Virus record (IMG/VR): IMGVR_UViG_3300044645_001638
Span: 1 to 20,010 of that record
Length of the DNA stretch: 20,010 bases
Reading direction: 5' to 3' (one strand)
Source: a virus
Positions 7,511-20,010 of this stretch are shown here, piece after piece; the stretch's first letter is position 1; the number at the start of each line of letters is the position of its first letter. Under the pieces are notes generated by a model, which searched no databases, had not been told where the DNA came from, and saw nothing but the letters and a program-made list of their open reading frames with translations. The translations under genes were made by a program, and so were the position numbers.

Positions 7511-7690
7511 TTATCTCCCGCGTCCGCTCGTACGCATTGGTGCGCTCTGCTTTACGCGCGCTGGTAGGTTCTTCTTTGCGGGTCCTGCCGCGACGTACTC
7601 CTTGCCGACCTTCTTGGGGATTCCTAGAGTGCTCTTCCCCTCGGCTGCGGCGTACATCGCGCCAAGTTGCGCCTTTGACTTAATCGGCAT
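7511..7690 (-). CDS. Small basic phage protein, 59 aa
   Basis: Start set at ATG 7690, one base after the upstream TAA, with AAGG six bases before it. An in-frame GTG at 7705 would add five residues, overlap the previous gene by 14 bases and has no Shine-Dalgarno. The sequence [20 protein letters not shown], then a [11 protein letters not shown] helix, matches a short S-K-A-Q ... (V/A)-x-KE-(Y/F) motif found in many small basic phage proteins. The C-terminus is Lys/Arg/Ser/Gly-rich and likely disordered. Role unknown; a DNA-binding virion component is possible. It lies three bases upstream of the gp4-like gene. Confidence 0.65.
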   Translation of the reverse strand: MPIKSKAQLGAMYAAAEGKSTLGIPKKVGKEYVAAGPAKKNLPARVKQSAPMRTSGRGR

Positions 7691-7691
7691 C

Positions 7692-8375
7692 TTAGACCTT
7701 GCCACCAGAACAATACTGCCCGACGGCTTGCAATCCGCGCATCATGTTCATGCGCTCGTCGTCTGACATGGCGCCCATGCCAAGCTGTCCTACCAACCCA
7801 GGCTTATTCACCATGGCGCGCTCTGCGTCCGATACCGCGCCCATCCCGGCCATTCCTGCATCACCCATGCCAGCATTATTTAACAAGGCGCGCTCTGCAT
7901 CAGATACAGCTCCCATTCCGGCCATTCCGGCTGCTGTCATAGGACGGCGGCGCTTGCGTGGTGCCATCTTTTGTTTTAGCGACAGGTCTTCCATGGACCC
8001 TGGTTGAAATGCTGCTGATGGAGCCGCGGCAGGTGCTGCTGCCATTGCGCGCTCGGCGTCACTGACGTTACCCATGCCGCTCATGCCGCCATCGGCCATC
8101 TTCTTAACCGATCCGCCCTTCTTGTACTTCTTGACGGTGCCAACTTCTTTCTTGGCGCGTCCGCCTTTCTTCAGCTTGGAGAGGTCTGTCTTCTCGTCGT
8201 GTGACTGTTCGTCGTGAATCTTGAACGCCTTCTTGACGATCTTCTTGTCCTTGGCGACGTCCTTCTTCACCTCGGTGCTCTCGGAGTGCTTGGCCTTGTC
8301 GCGCTTAACAAATCCACCCTCCTTGTAGCAGGGCAGGTCGCACTTCATCTTTGGGTTTGCTTTGAATCCTTCCAT
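7692..8375 (-). CDS. Lys/Gly-rich repeat protein with SDAER motifs, 227 aa
   Basis: ATG at 8375 has GGAG eight bases upstream in an 11-base gap after the endolysin stop. Residues 1-95 are Lys-rich, with KKGG motifs (near 70, 86) and a short [10 protein letters not shown] segment. Residues 97-208 carry four copies of GM(A/S)GMGxVSDAERA or a degenerate form (97-110, 150-163, 174-187, 198-208). The second half is Ala/Met/Gly-rich and interrupted by a basic patch PRKRRR (139-144). No known domain is recognised. The repeats are diverged at DNA level, so they are not a recent expansion. KKGG-type proteins are frequent among virion genes in marine phage contigs; binding to packaged DNA or capsid is a guess. 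Stop TAA is one base before the next ATG. Confidence 0.7.
   Translation of the reverse strand: MEGFKANPKMKCDLPCYKEGGFVKRDKAKHSESTEVKKDVAKDKKIVKKAFKIHDEQSHDEKTDLSKLKKGGRAKKEVGTVKKYKKGGSVKKMADGGMSGMGNVSDAERAMAAAPAAAPSAAFQPGSMEDLSLKQKMAPRKRRRPMTAAGMAGMGAVSDAERALLNNAGMGDAGMAGMGAVSDAERAMVNKPGLVGQLGMGAMSDDERMNMMRGLQAVGQYCSGGKV
7752..8087 (-). repeat. Four SDAER-containing protein repeats
   Basis: Unit GMxGMGxVSDAERA occurs four times within the Lys-rich protein, spaced 53, 24 and about 24 residues apart. Codons differ between copies, so the repetition is conserved at protein rather than DNA level. Confidence 0.85.
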
Positions 8376-8386
8376 GTTACTTCTCC

Positions 8387-8851
8387 TTACTTTTGTAATC
8401 CAGTTAAATAGACCGTGCGGCCGTCCTTTTTTACTGCTGTCAGTGCTTCATTCTTTAGTTTGCTCGGGTCGTACGAGACGTGCACCCAGCCAGAGTCTGG
8501 CACGCCCTGCGTGTAGAACTCCAAGATAACCTGTGTGAACTTCAGATTGTCAGCGATCCACTTCGCGAGCTCGTAGTTAGACACGCCGGGGATCTCAATG
8601 TCCGCGGCCTGCCCCTTGCAATGGTCCGATGTGGGGCTACCACCAACCGCCTGGTTAACGGCGGGTGCGCGGAACCCGGAGTTGCACTTGACGCCCTTCT
8701 TGAAGTGATCGCGGACGGGCTGTAGCACGTTCTGCGCGAGAACCATGAGCGCTTGGATCTGCTCCTCGTTCGGCGTGTTGTCAATGCCGTGACGTAGCGC
8801 GGCCTCGCTCTTCGTCATCTCGGACAGTGTGAAGTTTGGTGAGAGGTTCAC
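8387..8851 (-). CDS. Endolysin: M15A zinc peptidase, 154 aa
   Basis: GTG start at 8851 overlaps the holin stop by four bases (GTGA), with GAAGG seven bases before it. This is a peptidase M15A-type domain over nearly the whole protein. SGFRAP (58-63), then S-x-HCKGQAADIEIP, supplies zinc ligands H77 and D84, and WVHVSY gives the third, H124. The C-terminus ends soon after the domain, so there is no separate cell-wall binding module, as is usual for 130-160 aa phage M15A enzymes. These enzymes cut the peptide part of peptidoglycan. There is no signal peptide, so release depends on the adjacent holin. Confidence in the fold is high; the exact bond cleaved is not readable from sequence. Confidence 0.92.
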   Translation of the reverse strand: MNLSPNFTLSEMTKSEAALRHGIDNTPNEEQIQALMVLAQNVLQPVRDHFKKGVKCNSGFRAPAVNQAVGGSPTSDHCKGQAADIEIPGVSNYELAKWIADNLKFTQVILEFYTQGVPDSGWVHVSYDPSKLKNEALTAVKKDGRTVYLTGLQK

Positions 8852-9246
8852 TTCTTAGCCTTCATGTCCATGACCTTCTCAAGCGTGCGGCCCCCAAAAT
8901 AAAATGACATCACCAGCATGCCCCACTGGCCCAGCAAGGATACGAAATTGTCGGAAATGTCAAGACCCGACGCGTCCATGATAACCATCGCCAGGTACGC
9001 GGTCAGGATGTAGATCAGCGTCATGGGTCTGATGTTCTTTGACAGCCACGAGTCTGAGCTCATGTCGGACTGCAAACGCTTCGTTAGCTCTTGCGCCTCT
9101 ACGTTGTCGGCCTCAAGCTCAGCCAGCTGACCCTTCTGCGCCAGCTCCATGAGCTTGGCCTGAGCCTCTGCCTTAGCAACAGGATCAGGAAGAACCTTGT
9201 CTAAAACCTTTTCGCCTATCGATAACAGTGCCGCTACTGGTAGCAT
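8848..9246 (-). CDS. Holin, GTA-type 3TM family, 132 aa
   Basis: Start set at ATG 9246, overlapping the previous stop as TAATG with a G-rich tract just upstream; a TTG at 9252 would add only two residues. The pattern matches the 3TM holin family first described in gene-transfer-agent release: an N-terminal hydrophobic helix with LSIGEKVLDKVLPDP, an acidic coiled segment (22-65), WLSKNIRPMTLIYILTAYLAM (second span, about 75-91), then LLGQWGMLVMSFYFGGRTLEK (third, about 101-118) and a Lys-rich tail. RPMT and GGRT-x-EK are hallmark positions. It should oligomerise in the inner membrane and let the M15A endolysin out. Its stop overlaps the endolysin start, giving coupled expression. Confidence 0.85.
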   Translation of the reverse strand: MLPVAALLSIGEKVLDKVLPDPVAKAEAQAKLMELAQKGQLAELEADNVEAQELTKRLQSDMSSDSWLSKNIRPMTLIYILTAYLAMVIMDASGLDISDNFVSLLGQWGMLVMSFYFGGRTLEKVMDMKAKK

Positions 9247-9695
9247 TACCAAGCCCCCGTTGCCTTAAGAATTCCGTAAAAAACTGCCGCGACGGTAAAG
9301 ATTAGTATCCAAATCAGTCGCTCTTCTGCTTGTATTCGCTGGAACTCGTGGTCCAGTATCTTTCTTTCTTTTCGCATCTGCGCGACCAAGGCCTTCACCT
9401 CGTTCACCGCGCCCCTGCCAAACTCCCGCTCCATGTCGTCGTACATTCCCTCTTCAGCGGCGCGGATCTTTCTGACCTCTCGGTACTCTGCTGCGGCGTC
9501 AACAAAAACTAAATCACCCCGCCGTTGTAACTGTAGCTGCTTCTTCTTCCAGGCTACGCGTGCGCGAGCCTCTTCGTCTAGGAAGCTGTTAACCTCCTTA
9601 GCGGTGGAGCGTATCTCCCTTCCAACTTTGACCGCCTCTTGTATGCCGCTGAGAGCCGTGCGCGCTATTTGCGCTGGGTTTTGAATCTCTGACAA
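9246..9695 (-). CDS. Tail-anchored coiled-coil protein beside the holin, 149 aa
   Basis: TTG start at 9695 with GAGGAG five bases upstream; no in-frame ATG is nearby. Residues 5-125 are mostly helical and highly charged, with heptad-like stretches at 40-60, 70-90 and 97-125. A single hydrophobic span lies at 127-144, leaving a five-residue tail (KATGAW region). The topology is therefore a cytoplasmic helical body with a C-terminal anchor. The gene overlaps the holin by one base. Lysis-cassette position suggests a holin regulator (antiholin) or spanin-related part, but classic i-spanins have the anchor at the N-terminus with the coil in the periplasm, so it does not fit a known spanin. Function unassigned. 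Confidence 0.75.
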   Translation of the reverse strand: MSEIQNPAQIARTALSGIQEAVKVGREIRSTAKEVNSFLDEEARARVAWKKKQLQLQRRGDLVFVDAAAEYREVRKIRAAEEGMYDDMEREFGRGAVNEVKALVAQMRKERKILDHEFQRIQAEERLIWILIFTVAAVFYGILKATGAW

Positions 9696-9700
9696 GGTCG

Positions 9701-9706
9701 CTCCTC
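9701..9706 (-). promoter_or_regulatory. Strong ribosome binding site for a TTG start
   Basis: GAGGAG on the minus strand, five bases before TTG 9695. An ATG overlapping this site is out of frame, so the TTG is the likely initiator. Confidence 0.75.
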
Positions 9707-9710
9707 ATTT

Positions 9711-9912
9711 TTATTTTTTGTCGGCTTTGTCTTCCAACTTGTCAAATATCCGTATGAGCATGCTCTTGATCTCGTCGATGTCGCGCTTGAAGTCGTCCTT
9801 GGTGACGTATATCAGTGGCAGCTCTGAGATGCGGTCCTCGATGCGAATGATCGACTTTGAGAGGCTGTTAAGCACCCAACCACCAAAGAAGCCGGCCAGG
9901 CCGATCGCTATG

Positions 9913-9935
<23 letters not shown>
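9711..9935 (-). CDS. Small membrane protein with coiled coil, 74 aa
   Basis: ATG at 9935 with AAAGGA five bases upstream, located inside the end of the preceding gene (23-base overlap). Residues 6-22 (LINIAIGLAGFFGGWVLN) form one membrane span, followed by a charged helix (SKSIIRIEDRISELP), a strand (LIYVTKDDF) and a second amphipathic helix to a Lys/Asp-rich end. V-x-KDDFKRDIDEIK...RIFDKLEDK is a layout I associate with common small phage membrane proteins. With the anchor at the N-terminus and a coil behind it, it is the better spanin-like or holin-accessory candidate in this cassette. No lipoprotein partner is seen nearby. Function is inferred from topology and neighbours. Confidence 0.75.
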
Positions 9936-12274
<2,339 letters not shown>

Positions 12275-12289
12275 GGGCGGCCCTCTTCG

Positions 12290-12814
12290 TTATGCGGGCC
12301 ACCTCTGGTCGTTCAGCACTTCTATCAGCTCCTCTACGGTGCCACAGCCCTGAATCGCTACCTCTAATCGGTCAGCCTCTGCTACTACTAATGCACGTTT
12401 TGAGGCTATTTCGGCCGGGATCTCAACGTTACGCTCGTACTTCCTGGTGACGTACCAGTCGGTTTGTAGGAGGAGCTTTCCGGCCGTTTCCTTGGTTTGG
12501 GCGGTGTGCTGTGTCTTGAGCCCTGTTTGGACGTACGGCTCGCCGTAGATCGGGGTGGACTCCTCGTATGGCTCTCCCTCCTCGGGTGTGATCGTCTGCG
12601 TGTCGTACCCGGTGACCGGCGTGACGGTCTCGTCGTTCAGCTGCTTGGGGCTGTTCGCGCCCCAGTAGAAGCGCTCGTCGTACCACTCGGGGTCCGGCGC
12701 CTCGACCACGCCGAGCTCGGCGCGTAGCTGCGCGTCTCTCAGGTGCGGGTAGGTTACGCCCTCGATGGTGATCGGGTTGTAGATGTTGATTGGCTGGTCG
12801 TTTAGTGTGAACAT
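12290..12814 (-). CDS. Tail fibre assembly / chaperone-like protein, 174 aa
   Basis: ATG at 12814, one base after the giant fibre's stop, with AAGGG upstream at longer than usual spacing. Two conserved-looking parts flank a variable middle. The N-terminus (18-51) has EGVTYPHLRDAQLRAELGVV, then DPEWYDERFYWG. The C-terminus (111-152) has AGKLLLQTDWYVTRKYERNV, then EIPAEIASKRALVVAEADRL. The L-L-x2-(S/T)DWYV-x-R-x-E-R pattern resembles phage tail assembly chaperone proteins that follow fibre genes. Residues 70-110 are Pro/Glu/Thr-rich and probably flexible. Placement directly after a 1905-aa fibre gene agrees with a folding or trimerisation helper. The family name is by motif resemblance only. 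Confidence 0.6.
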   Translation of the reverse strand: MFTLNDQPINIYNPITIEGVTYPHLRDAQLRAELGVVEAPDPEWYDERFYWGANSPKQLNDETVTPVTGYDTQTITPEEGEPYEESTPIYGEPYVQTGLKTQHTAQTKETAGKLLLQTDWYVTRKYERNVEIPAEIASKRALVVAEADRLEVAIQGCGTVEELIEVLNDQRWPA

Positions 12815-12815
12815 A

Positions 12816-15800
12816 TCAGAATGCCCTTGAGTACTTGAATGGGAACGCCGCGAAGGCTATGTAAACATACGTGGATCCGCTTTGGTTCCAGTCTACTTCG
12901 GTTCCTCGTATCTTAAACCCGTTTGACAAGAAGTCTGCGAATAGAAGAGCTGCGGTTGTGCCTGATGCCTCCGCGTTAGCCAGGTTTGGTTGTAGCCGGA
13001 GATCTACCACGTTGTAGGTGTCTCTTGCGGAGTCAAAATGCTCCCAGTTTCTGGCTGTAGTAGAACACTTAACCAAAACATACGCGGGGCGGAAGTTCGT
13101 GTAGATCATGGGTCCGTCTGCCGAACCATTGCCCGTGTACGAGCCCATCGCGCTGAACCCGCTCACGGGCGCGAAGCAGTACGCCACATAGGTTGAGCCG
13201 CTGCCGTTTATGGTCGCGTTGTTTCCGATGTTGATCACGGTGGACGATGGCGCGCCGTTGTAAACGTCTGGCCTGCTAGTTGCCTGAGCGGCTGTATCAT
13301 TTAGAAGTACATAGGCGTTTGTTGGAAGACTTACGTGGTACGTCATCCAAGACCACGTGCCGTTTCTTTGCTTGATTGTTATGAAACTCGGAGCCACGCC
13401 CAGGCCATGACCCACCGTGGCGTTGGCCCCAGTCCCCGTGTACGTTACGATGGAGCAACCGTTGGTGGTGTTCGCGCTGACCGTTGAGGGTATGGTGCCG
13501 TCCGTGTTAGCCACGCCCGTGCTGCCACCGCCGCGCCAGGCCCAGCCAACGTATGTCGCGGTGTTGGTGTTTGTTCTGGCTGATGTGTACGTTGTGTTGA
13601 AGCCCACGCTGAACCCGCCCGAGTCGAATGAGTTCAGAACGTTGGTGACGGTGGCCTCTGCCGTGGTTGAGTTTGAGTATATTAGCTTGTTCGGGCCTCG
13701 CAGGCTGTCGCACAACACGTTCCACTCAGTTCCTGAGCTCCTGGACTTGATCCAGGTGAAGTCCGGTGTGAAGCCCTGCCCTGGGAGAAGAACGGACTGT
13801 GTGGTTCCGTTGCCGGTGTACGTCGCAATGTCAAAGTAGTTGTCCGCCTGTGTCGTGCTCGTCGCGCCGATGCCGTTCACGGTGGGCAGGTTCGTTGAGA
13901 CCAGGCACTTGAACCCGGCCGGGGCGGTGTACGAGAACGCGCGCTGTCCGAAGTTGAAGTCGCCTTGGATGCCTGCCGATATACGAGCCAGTGGGAAGTA
14001 CGTTCCAGTTAATCCGGAGAACGCCACGCCCTGTGACACTCCGTTTTTGTAGAACGTTATGGTGCCGGCGTCCATGTCAAGCGCCACCCCAATAACGTCG
14101 TTGGTTGTAAACGTCGCGCCATACGCTGATGGTGTTGCGCCGTCGTACTTATTGCCGTTGAAGTAGTAGCCCTTGACGCCTGTCAATCCTGTTGTTTGGG
14201 TTATGTCGGTCGTGACACCGGCCATTTGACCGTTCACCCCGATAATTGTCATGGTGTAATCCCAGTACCACTTTCCGGAAGACACGCCGAATGTGCCGTA
14301 CCTAGAGTTTCCAGACGCCGTTCCACCGGTTACTGTTAGGTTGCCGTTTGACAAGACAGCGTTTGTGTCGCCGCTAAGAGGGCTGAGCGTGGCGTAGTTC
14401 CCGCGTACCTGGCCTCCGACGCCGGTGTCCGTCCCATAGTCCGAGACCGTGTCCGTGAGGTTGTCGTTGCCAACGCCCGCGGTCACGGATATGTTCGCGG
14501 GTGTCCACTGCTGGAATCCCACGTCCTGCACGTTGTACGCGAACGCGGCCGCGGGTGGTGTGAACGCGCCCGAGTAGCGTCCCACCTTGCTCACGCGCAG
14601 GTCCTGGATGTACCCGATGAACGGGTACTGCGTCGGAGCGTATGTTCCGTTCGTGCCGACGTGCGTGATTGAGTTGCTTGAGAGCGTGTACGACGTGGTC
14701 GATGAGACGTCCAGAACGCCGTTTATGAAGAGCCTGCTCGTGGTCCCAACACGTGACACGGCGACGTGGTACCAGGTGTTGCTGCTGAGCGTGATCGTGC
14801 CAATCAATATGTCGGTGCTTGTCGTACCAAACCGCATCCTTGATGAGACTATTTGAAAGTCGAAGTTTGCGGCGCCTGAGACCGCTATCCGATTGGACAG
14901 CACCATCTGCTGGTTCGCGATTGATGTGGAGTAGATCCACGCCTCGATGGTGAAGTCGAAGGCGCCGAACTGGCAGGGCGCGTTGGTTGTCGGTATGACC
15001 AGGTAGTCGCCGCTCCCGTCAAAGTAAGCGCTTGTCTCGCCCCACTTCTTGACCGCGGTGCTGACCTGGGCGTTGCCCGCGGTCTCGATGTTGTTGATCC
15101 CGGTCGCGTCGTATATGCCGGCAGCGGTGAAGTTAGCCAAGAAGTTGGTGAGGAGTATGTTCGTCGGGGGAGCCACGGGAGGGGTGAAGTTTGCCGTGTA
15201 CAGGTTTCTTCCGATTAGCACGCGGAAGCCAGAGATGTACTTGCTGTACCCTATGCCAGGGGTTCCTCCGCTTTGTATGGCGTTTATGTAGTTGACCGTT
15301 CCCGCGTGCAGCGCGGAGGCGTTCGTGCCGCTGCCGATCTGTCTTCCATTTTGGAATACGCGTATGGCTCCGGATGTGCCGTCTCGGGTTACAGCTATGT
15401 GGTTCCAGGTACTTGGCGCGAAGCTTCCGATGTTCGTGATCTGGTTGGCCCACGAGCTCCCGTTGTTGCTAATGTAGACGCTAATCGTGCTCGCGGTGTC
15501 TCGTTGGAGTCGGAGCGCGGCGTAGCTAGCGGCCGAGTTTATGACATACAAAGGATCTACGGCGGTGAACGTGCTAAAGTAGAACCAGCCCTCGACGGTG
15601 AACGTGTTCGACCCGAGTTGCAAAGACGCGGAGTTGGCGATGGTGAGGTAGTCGCCGGTGCCGTCGAAGTACGCGGAGCCGCCCATGGTTGTAGCGTTGT
15701 ACGCGGACGATGGGTACGTCGGCGAGGATGGTACGAGGGAGCACGTTCCGTTTAGCGCTATCGCCCTGTTGTTGGAGGACAGGTCCATGACGTAGGGCGT

Positions 15801-18532
15801 GCGGAACGTGTCCAGCATCATCCCGCCGTTCTGGGTGAACGTCAGGTTCGCCATCTTGCCCAGAGCCCATGAGTTAAAGAGCGAGCCCGCCTGGTAGAAG
15901 AACCTCCCCAGCTCCATGGATGAGTGGGTCTGCGGCAGCGCTGTGACGGCGACCGAGCTCGCGACGGAGACGCCGTTCACGAAAAGGCTCAGGGACGTTC
16001 CGAGCTTTTGAAATTTAATCCTGTTCCAGCGCCCGGCTCCGATAGCGCCGTTTGCGGAGGTGATGGTGTTCTGCGTTGCGCCGACGCGAAAAGATCCTCC
16101 AATTGCGCCGTTTGTGTCAACTGCGAGGTTCCAGTACGTTGTGAACGACCCGAAGGTGAACAGAGACTGAGACGTGATGGAGCTGCTTTGTGAGTGGTCC
16201 GCGATGTCGTCGCAGAAGTAGTCGAACTCAACTATGTCGTTCGTGGTGGAGGAGAACGTGACGGCCATCGTCGCGCTCACGTACGTGTTCTCGTTCACGC
16301 CGTTGAAGTACATGCCGTACCCGTTCGGCGGCGGGGTGGTGTAGTTGACGGGGCTGTTGAACGGGTTGTTGAGTGTGCCCGTGTATGAGTTTCCAACCGT
16401 TGTTATCGTGAACGCGTTCGGGCTGTTGTCCACGAACGTGCTCGACTGGCACGTGAGCAGTGAGGTGTTCGTGATCGCGGTCAGTGGCGCGGTCGGGGGT
16501 GTGAAAGTCGACGTGTAGAGCGCGGTGCCCTTTAAGATTCTAACGTTTGAAACGCAGCCGTTAAATGGTCTGTTTGTTCCGACGGTTCCTCCGGATCCGA
16601 TTGCTAAAGCAGCAGAACCGGCTGTTATTGTGACCGTTCGCGCTGTGCTTGTTTGTAATTGGCCGTTCAAAAACAAGTACAGCGTCGAGCCGGAGAGAAC
16701 AAACGCTACGTGGTACCACACGCCCGTGCTAAGATTTGTTGTGCCTGTTATGTTTTGTGATGTGCTGGTTGAGTTGCCAACAACGGCTAGGAGTACATTG
16801 CTCTGAACCGCCACCCCGTACTGTGGGAAAGTCACCCCCGAGTTCCAATCTTTTTGAACTATTATGGGGTCACCAGAGAAGCTGTTAGCGTTAAACCAAA
16901 ACTCAATAGTAAAATCGGTTGAGGTCAAGTTTAGCGCGGCGTTATTTGGAACGGTTATGCAGTCCCCCGTGCCGTCGAAGTAACCCGACCAGGCCGTCAT
17001 GCCGAACGGGTTCGCGGGGGTGGGCTGTGCGGTGCCGTTGACGGTGAGGGCGTGGTTGTTAGATGAGTTGTCGATGAACGAGCTGCTCTGGCAGGTCAGG
17101 AGTTGTGTGTTCGTGACCGCGGTCAAGGGCGTGGTTGGCACGGTAAATTTTGTGCCACCTGGGTATAAACAAGTGCCTGCAATTATGCGGGCATTAGAGA
17201 TATACCCGTTCATCTCAAACCCGCCGGTATCAAAACGACCGATTAAATATAAAGAAAATGAAGCTCCACTTGATCCGGTTCCTTGTTGGACTCCGTTGAC
17301 ATAAGCACGGCAAGTAGTCCCTTCTCTAACCCAAGCTAAATGGTGCCATTGGTTAAGAGTTACGGCGGTGCCACTTGGTAAAATAACTGCACCCCCATTA
17401 AGTGTCAGTCCTATTGATCCGGTTGTTGTGTTGTCTATGTAGAGCTGTTGATTACCAGCACCTGAAAACACGTTTGTATACCCACTGCCGTCTACGGCGG
17501 TCTTATAGACCCAGCATTCAACCGTAAAATTTCCAGAAAGTGTGGTGCCGCTCCATGATAAAGAATCCCCGGTGCCGTCAAACGTCCCGGAGTAGTAACC
17601 GTTCGTTTGCTCGGTGCCGCCGCCCAGGTAGAACGGGGATATGGTTCCCTGCGTGGTGTTTCCGTTTCGTGTTATTCCGATGCCGAACTGCGCCTGGTCC
17701 GAGAATGAGTTGTTCTGCTGCCCGTTCGTGTTCGTCGTGTTTATCAGGAGCGTGTTGTTCTTCCAGTAGCCGTCCTGGCCGGTTACCTTCTTGTTCTGGC
17801 CTAGGTCTACCGCGAGAGCGTTCGAGCTAAAGGGCATGTAGAAGCCGTTGGTTCCGTACGAGCCCGTGTAACCGGTTGAGATCGGAATCAGCTGCCCGGT
17901 GGTGGAGGATGTCTCTGTGAAGGACGCCGGGGTGAGAGCTTGTCCGTCGATCAGGTACACCTCGGCCATGTACCCGCCAAATTGGAACGTTGCGCTATTC
18001 GCGTACCTGCCGAGGTAGTGCTGAACGCCGGTGGTGTTAACGCTCGTGATCGTGGTTAGGTTGGCCGGTAGCGTGTTCGTAGAAAACGCTGTAACCCTGG
18101 TGCCGTTAACGAACAGACGCACACGGTCGGCCTGTGTGGCATTTAGAAGGTCAAACACAAGAACTATGTTGTACCACTGCGACGGATCTCTAAAAACCTG
18201 CGTGGTTATTAACTGAATGACAGTTGATGCTGCTACGTTGCTTGCGATTCGTATTGTGTCATTGGCCTGAAGCTCAAGAAATGTGTGGTTGTTGGTGTCT
18301 GTGTTCACACCAAAAACTATTTGCTGAGATCCAAGGAGGCTACGCTTGACCCACGCGCTGAACGTGAACGTTTGCCTACTCCCCGTTACCGTTGGAATGT
18401 AGCCGAAGTTGGGCGTGTCCGCCGGGTTGAAGCGCACGCTCCCGGGCGATGTGTAGGACGGCGCGGGCGCCGGGCCGAAGCCTGGCGACCCAACGCTCTG
18501 CGCTATGGTTCCACCGCTGGGGTATACCGGCA

Positions 18533-18533
<1 letters not shown>
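12816..18533 (-). CDS. Giant tail-fibre/adhesin: six LamG-like modules, SPRY, three C-terminal repeats, 1905 aa
   Basis: ATG at 18533 lies in TAATG with the previous fibre gene. Six concanavalin/LamG-type beta-sandwiches lie at about 30-215, 310-470, 515-690, 735-915, 950-1120 and 1165-1330. Each shows some of the pattern FDGTGD...FT(V/I)E.W, then W(Y/H)H(V/I)A and an L(F/Y)(V/L)NG strand, ending in a (G/S)x(V/I)xNxR(I/V) strand. Linkers such as LTAVTNTQLLTCQSS (471-485) and LTAITNTSLLTCQSS (684-698) repeat. Residues 1395-1550 read as a SPRY domain (GKWYWDYTM, FTTNDVIGVALDMDAGTITF, KNGVSQG, FNFGQRAF). Three divergent C-terminal repeats follow at 1565-1670, 1690-1792 and 1795-1900: YTG(N/T)G..., then F-x-P-x-(F/Y)-x-x-(I/V)-K, and a YV(G/A/Y)-x-(A/C) end. 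No signal peptide or protease motif. Likely a receptor-binding fibre contacting glycans. Confidence 0.8.
16463..17603 (-). other. Low-GC LamG modules with GC-rich linker (compositional mosaic)
   Basis: Covers LamG modules 2 and 3 of the giant fibre. Hand counts give about 46% GC for 17161-17580 and 48% for 16621-16920, against about 61% for the linker between them (16981-17160) and 62% for 17581-17640. The low-GC parts use A/T-ending codons unlike their neighbours. Confidence 0.7.

Positions 18534-20010
<1,477 letters not shown>

Overview
The window is the structural-gene region of an uncultured tailed phage (Caudoviricetes), most likely a short-tailed podovirus. I base this on a P22-like order of head-tail completion genes, collagen-like and LamG-rich fibres typical of aquatic virome contigs, and the absence of any tape-measure or sheath gene. 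GC is roughly 55-60%. All 19 genes lie on the minus strand, so transcription runs from high to low coordinates. They are packed with 1- to 23-nt overlaps or gaps of at most 38 nt. No stretch over 40 bases lacks a gene. I saw no tRNA, integrase, IS element or CRISPR array.

In order of transcription, the first block (20010 to 10089) is host-recognition machinery. It holds a collagen-like fibre whose 5' end is outside the window, a 1905-residue protein with six LamG-like modules plus SPRY and three C-terminal repeats, a tail-fibre-assembly-like protein, a GT2 glycosyltransferase with TPRs, and a second collagen-like fibre ending in YadA-head-like repeats.

The second block (10092 to 8387) is a lysis cassette. 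A 59-aa orphan leads into two small single-pass membrane proteins with coiled coils, then a GTA-type 3TM holin and a zinc M15A peptidase endolysin.

The third block (8375 to 1) builds the neck and tail. It holds a Lys-rich repeat protein, a small basic protein, a tail adaptor with an inserted discoidin-like domain, a second adaptor (SU10-type), a beta-rich fibre, a P22 gp10-like hub, an 84-aa protein, a GNAT-like T7 gp13-type protein, and a large Ala/Gly-rich protein that runs off the left edge in perfect 18-bp repeats (Glu-Pro-Glu-Pro-Glu-Leu). By position the last two are candidate ejection or internal virion proteins.

The most interesting signals are: a phage glycosyltransferase between two Gly-X-Thr collagen fibres (possible fibre O-glycosylation); GC mosaicism that follows LamG module boundaries in the giant fibre; a discoidin-like domain inside a neck protein; and the repeat expansion at the left edge. 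Family names come from reading the translations by eye; no database search was run.
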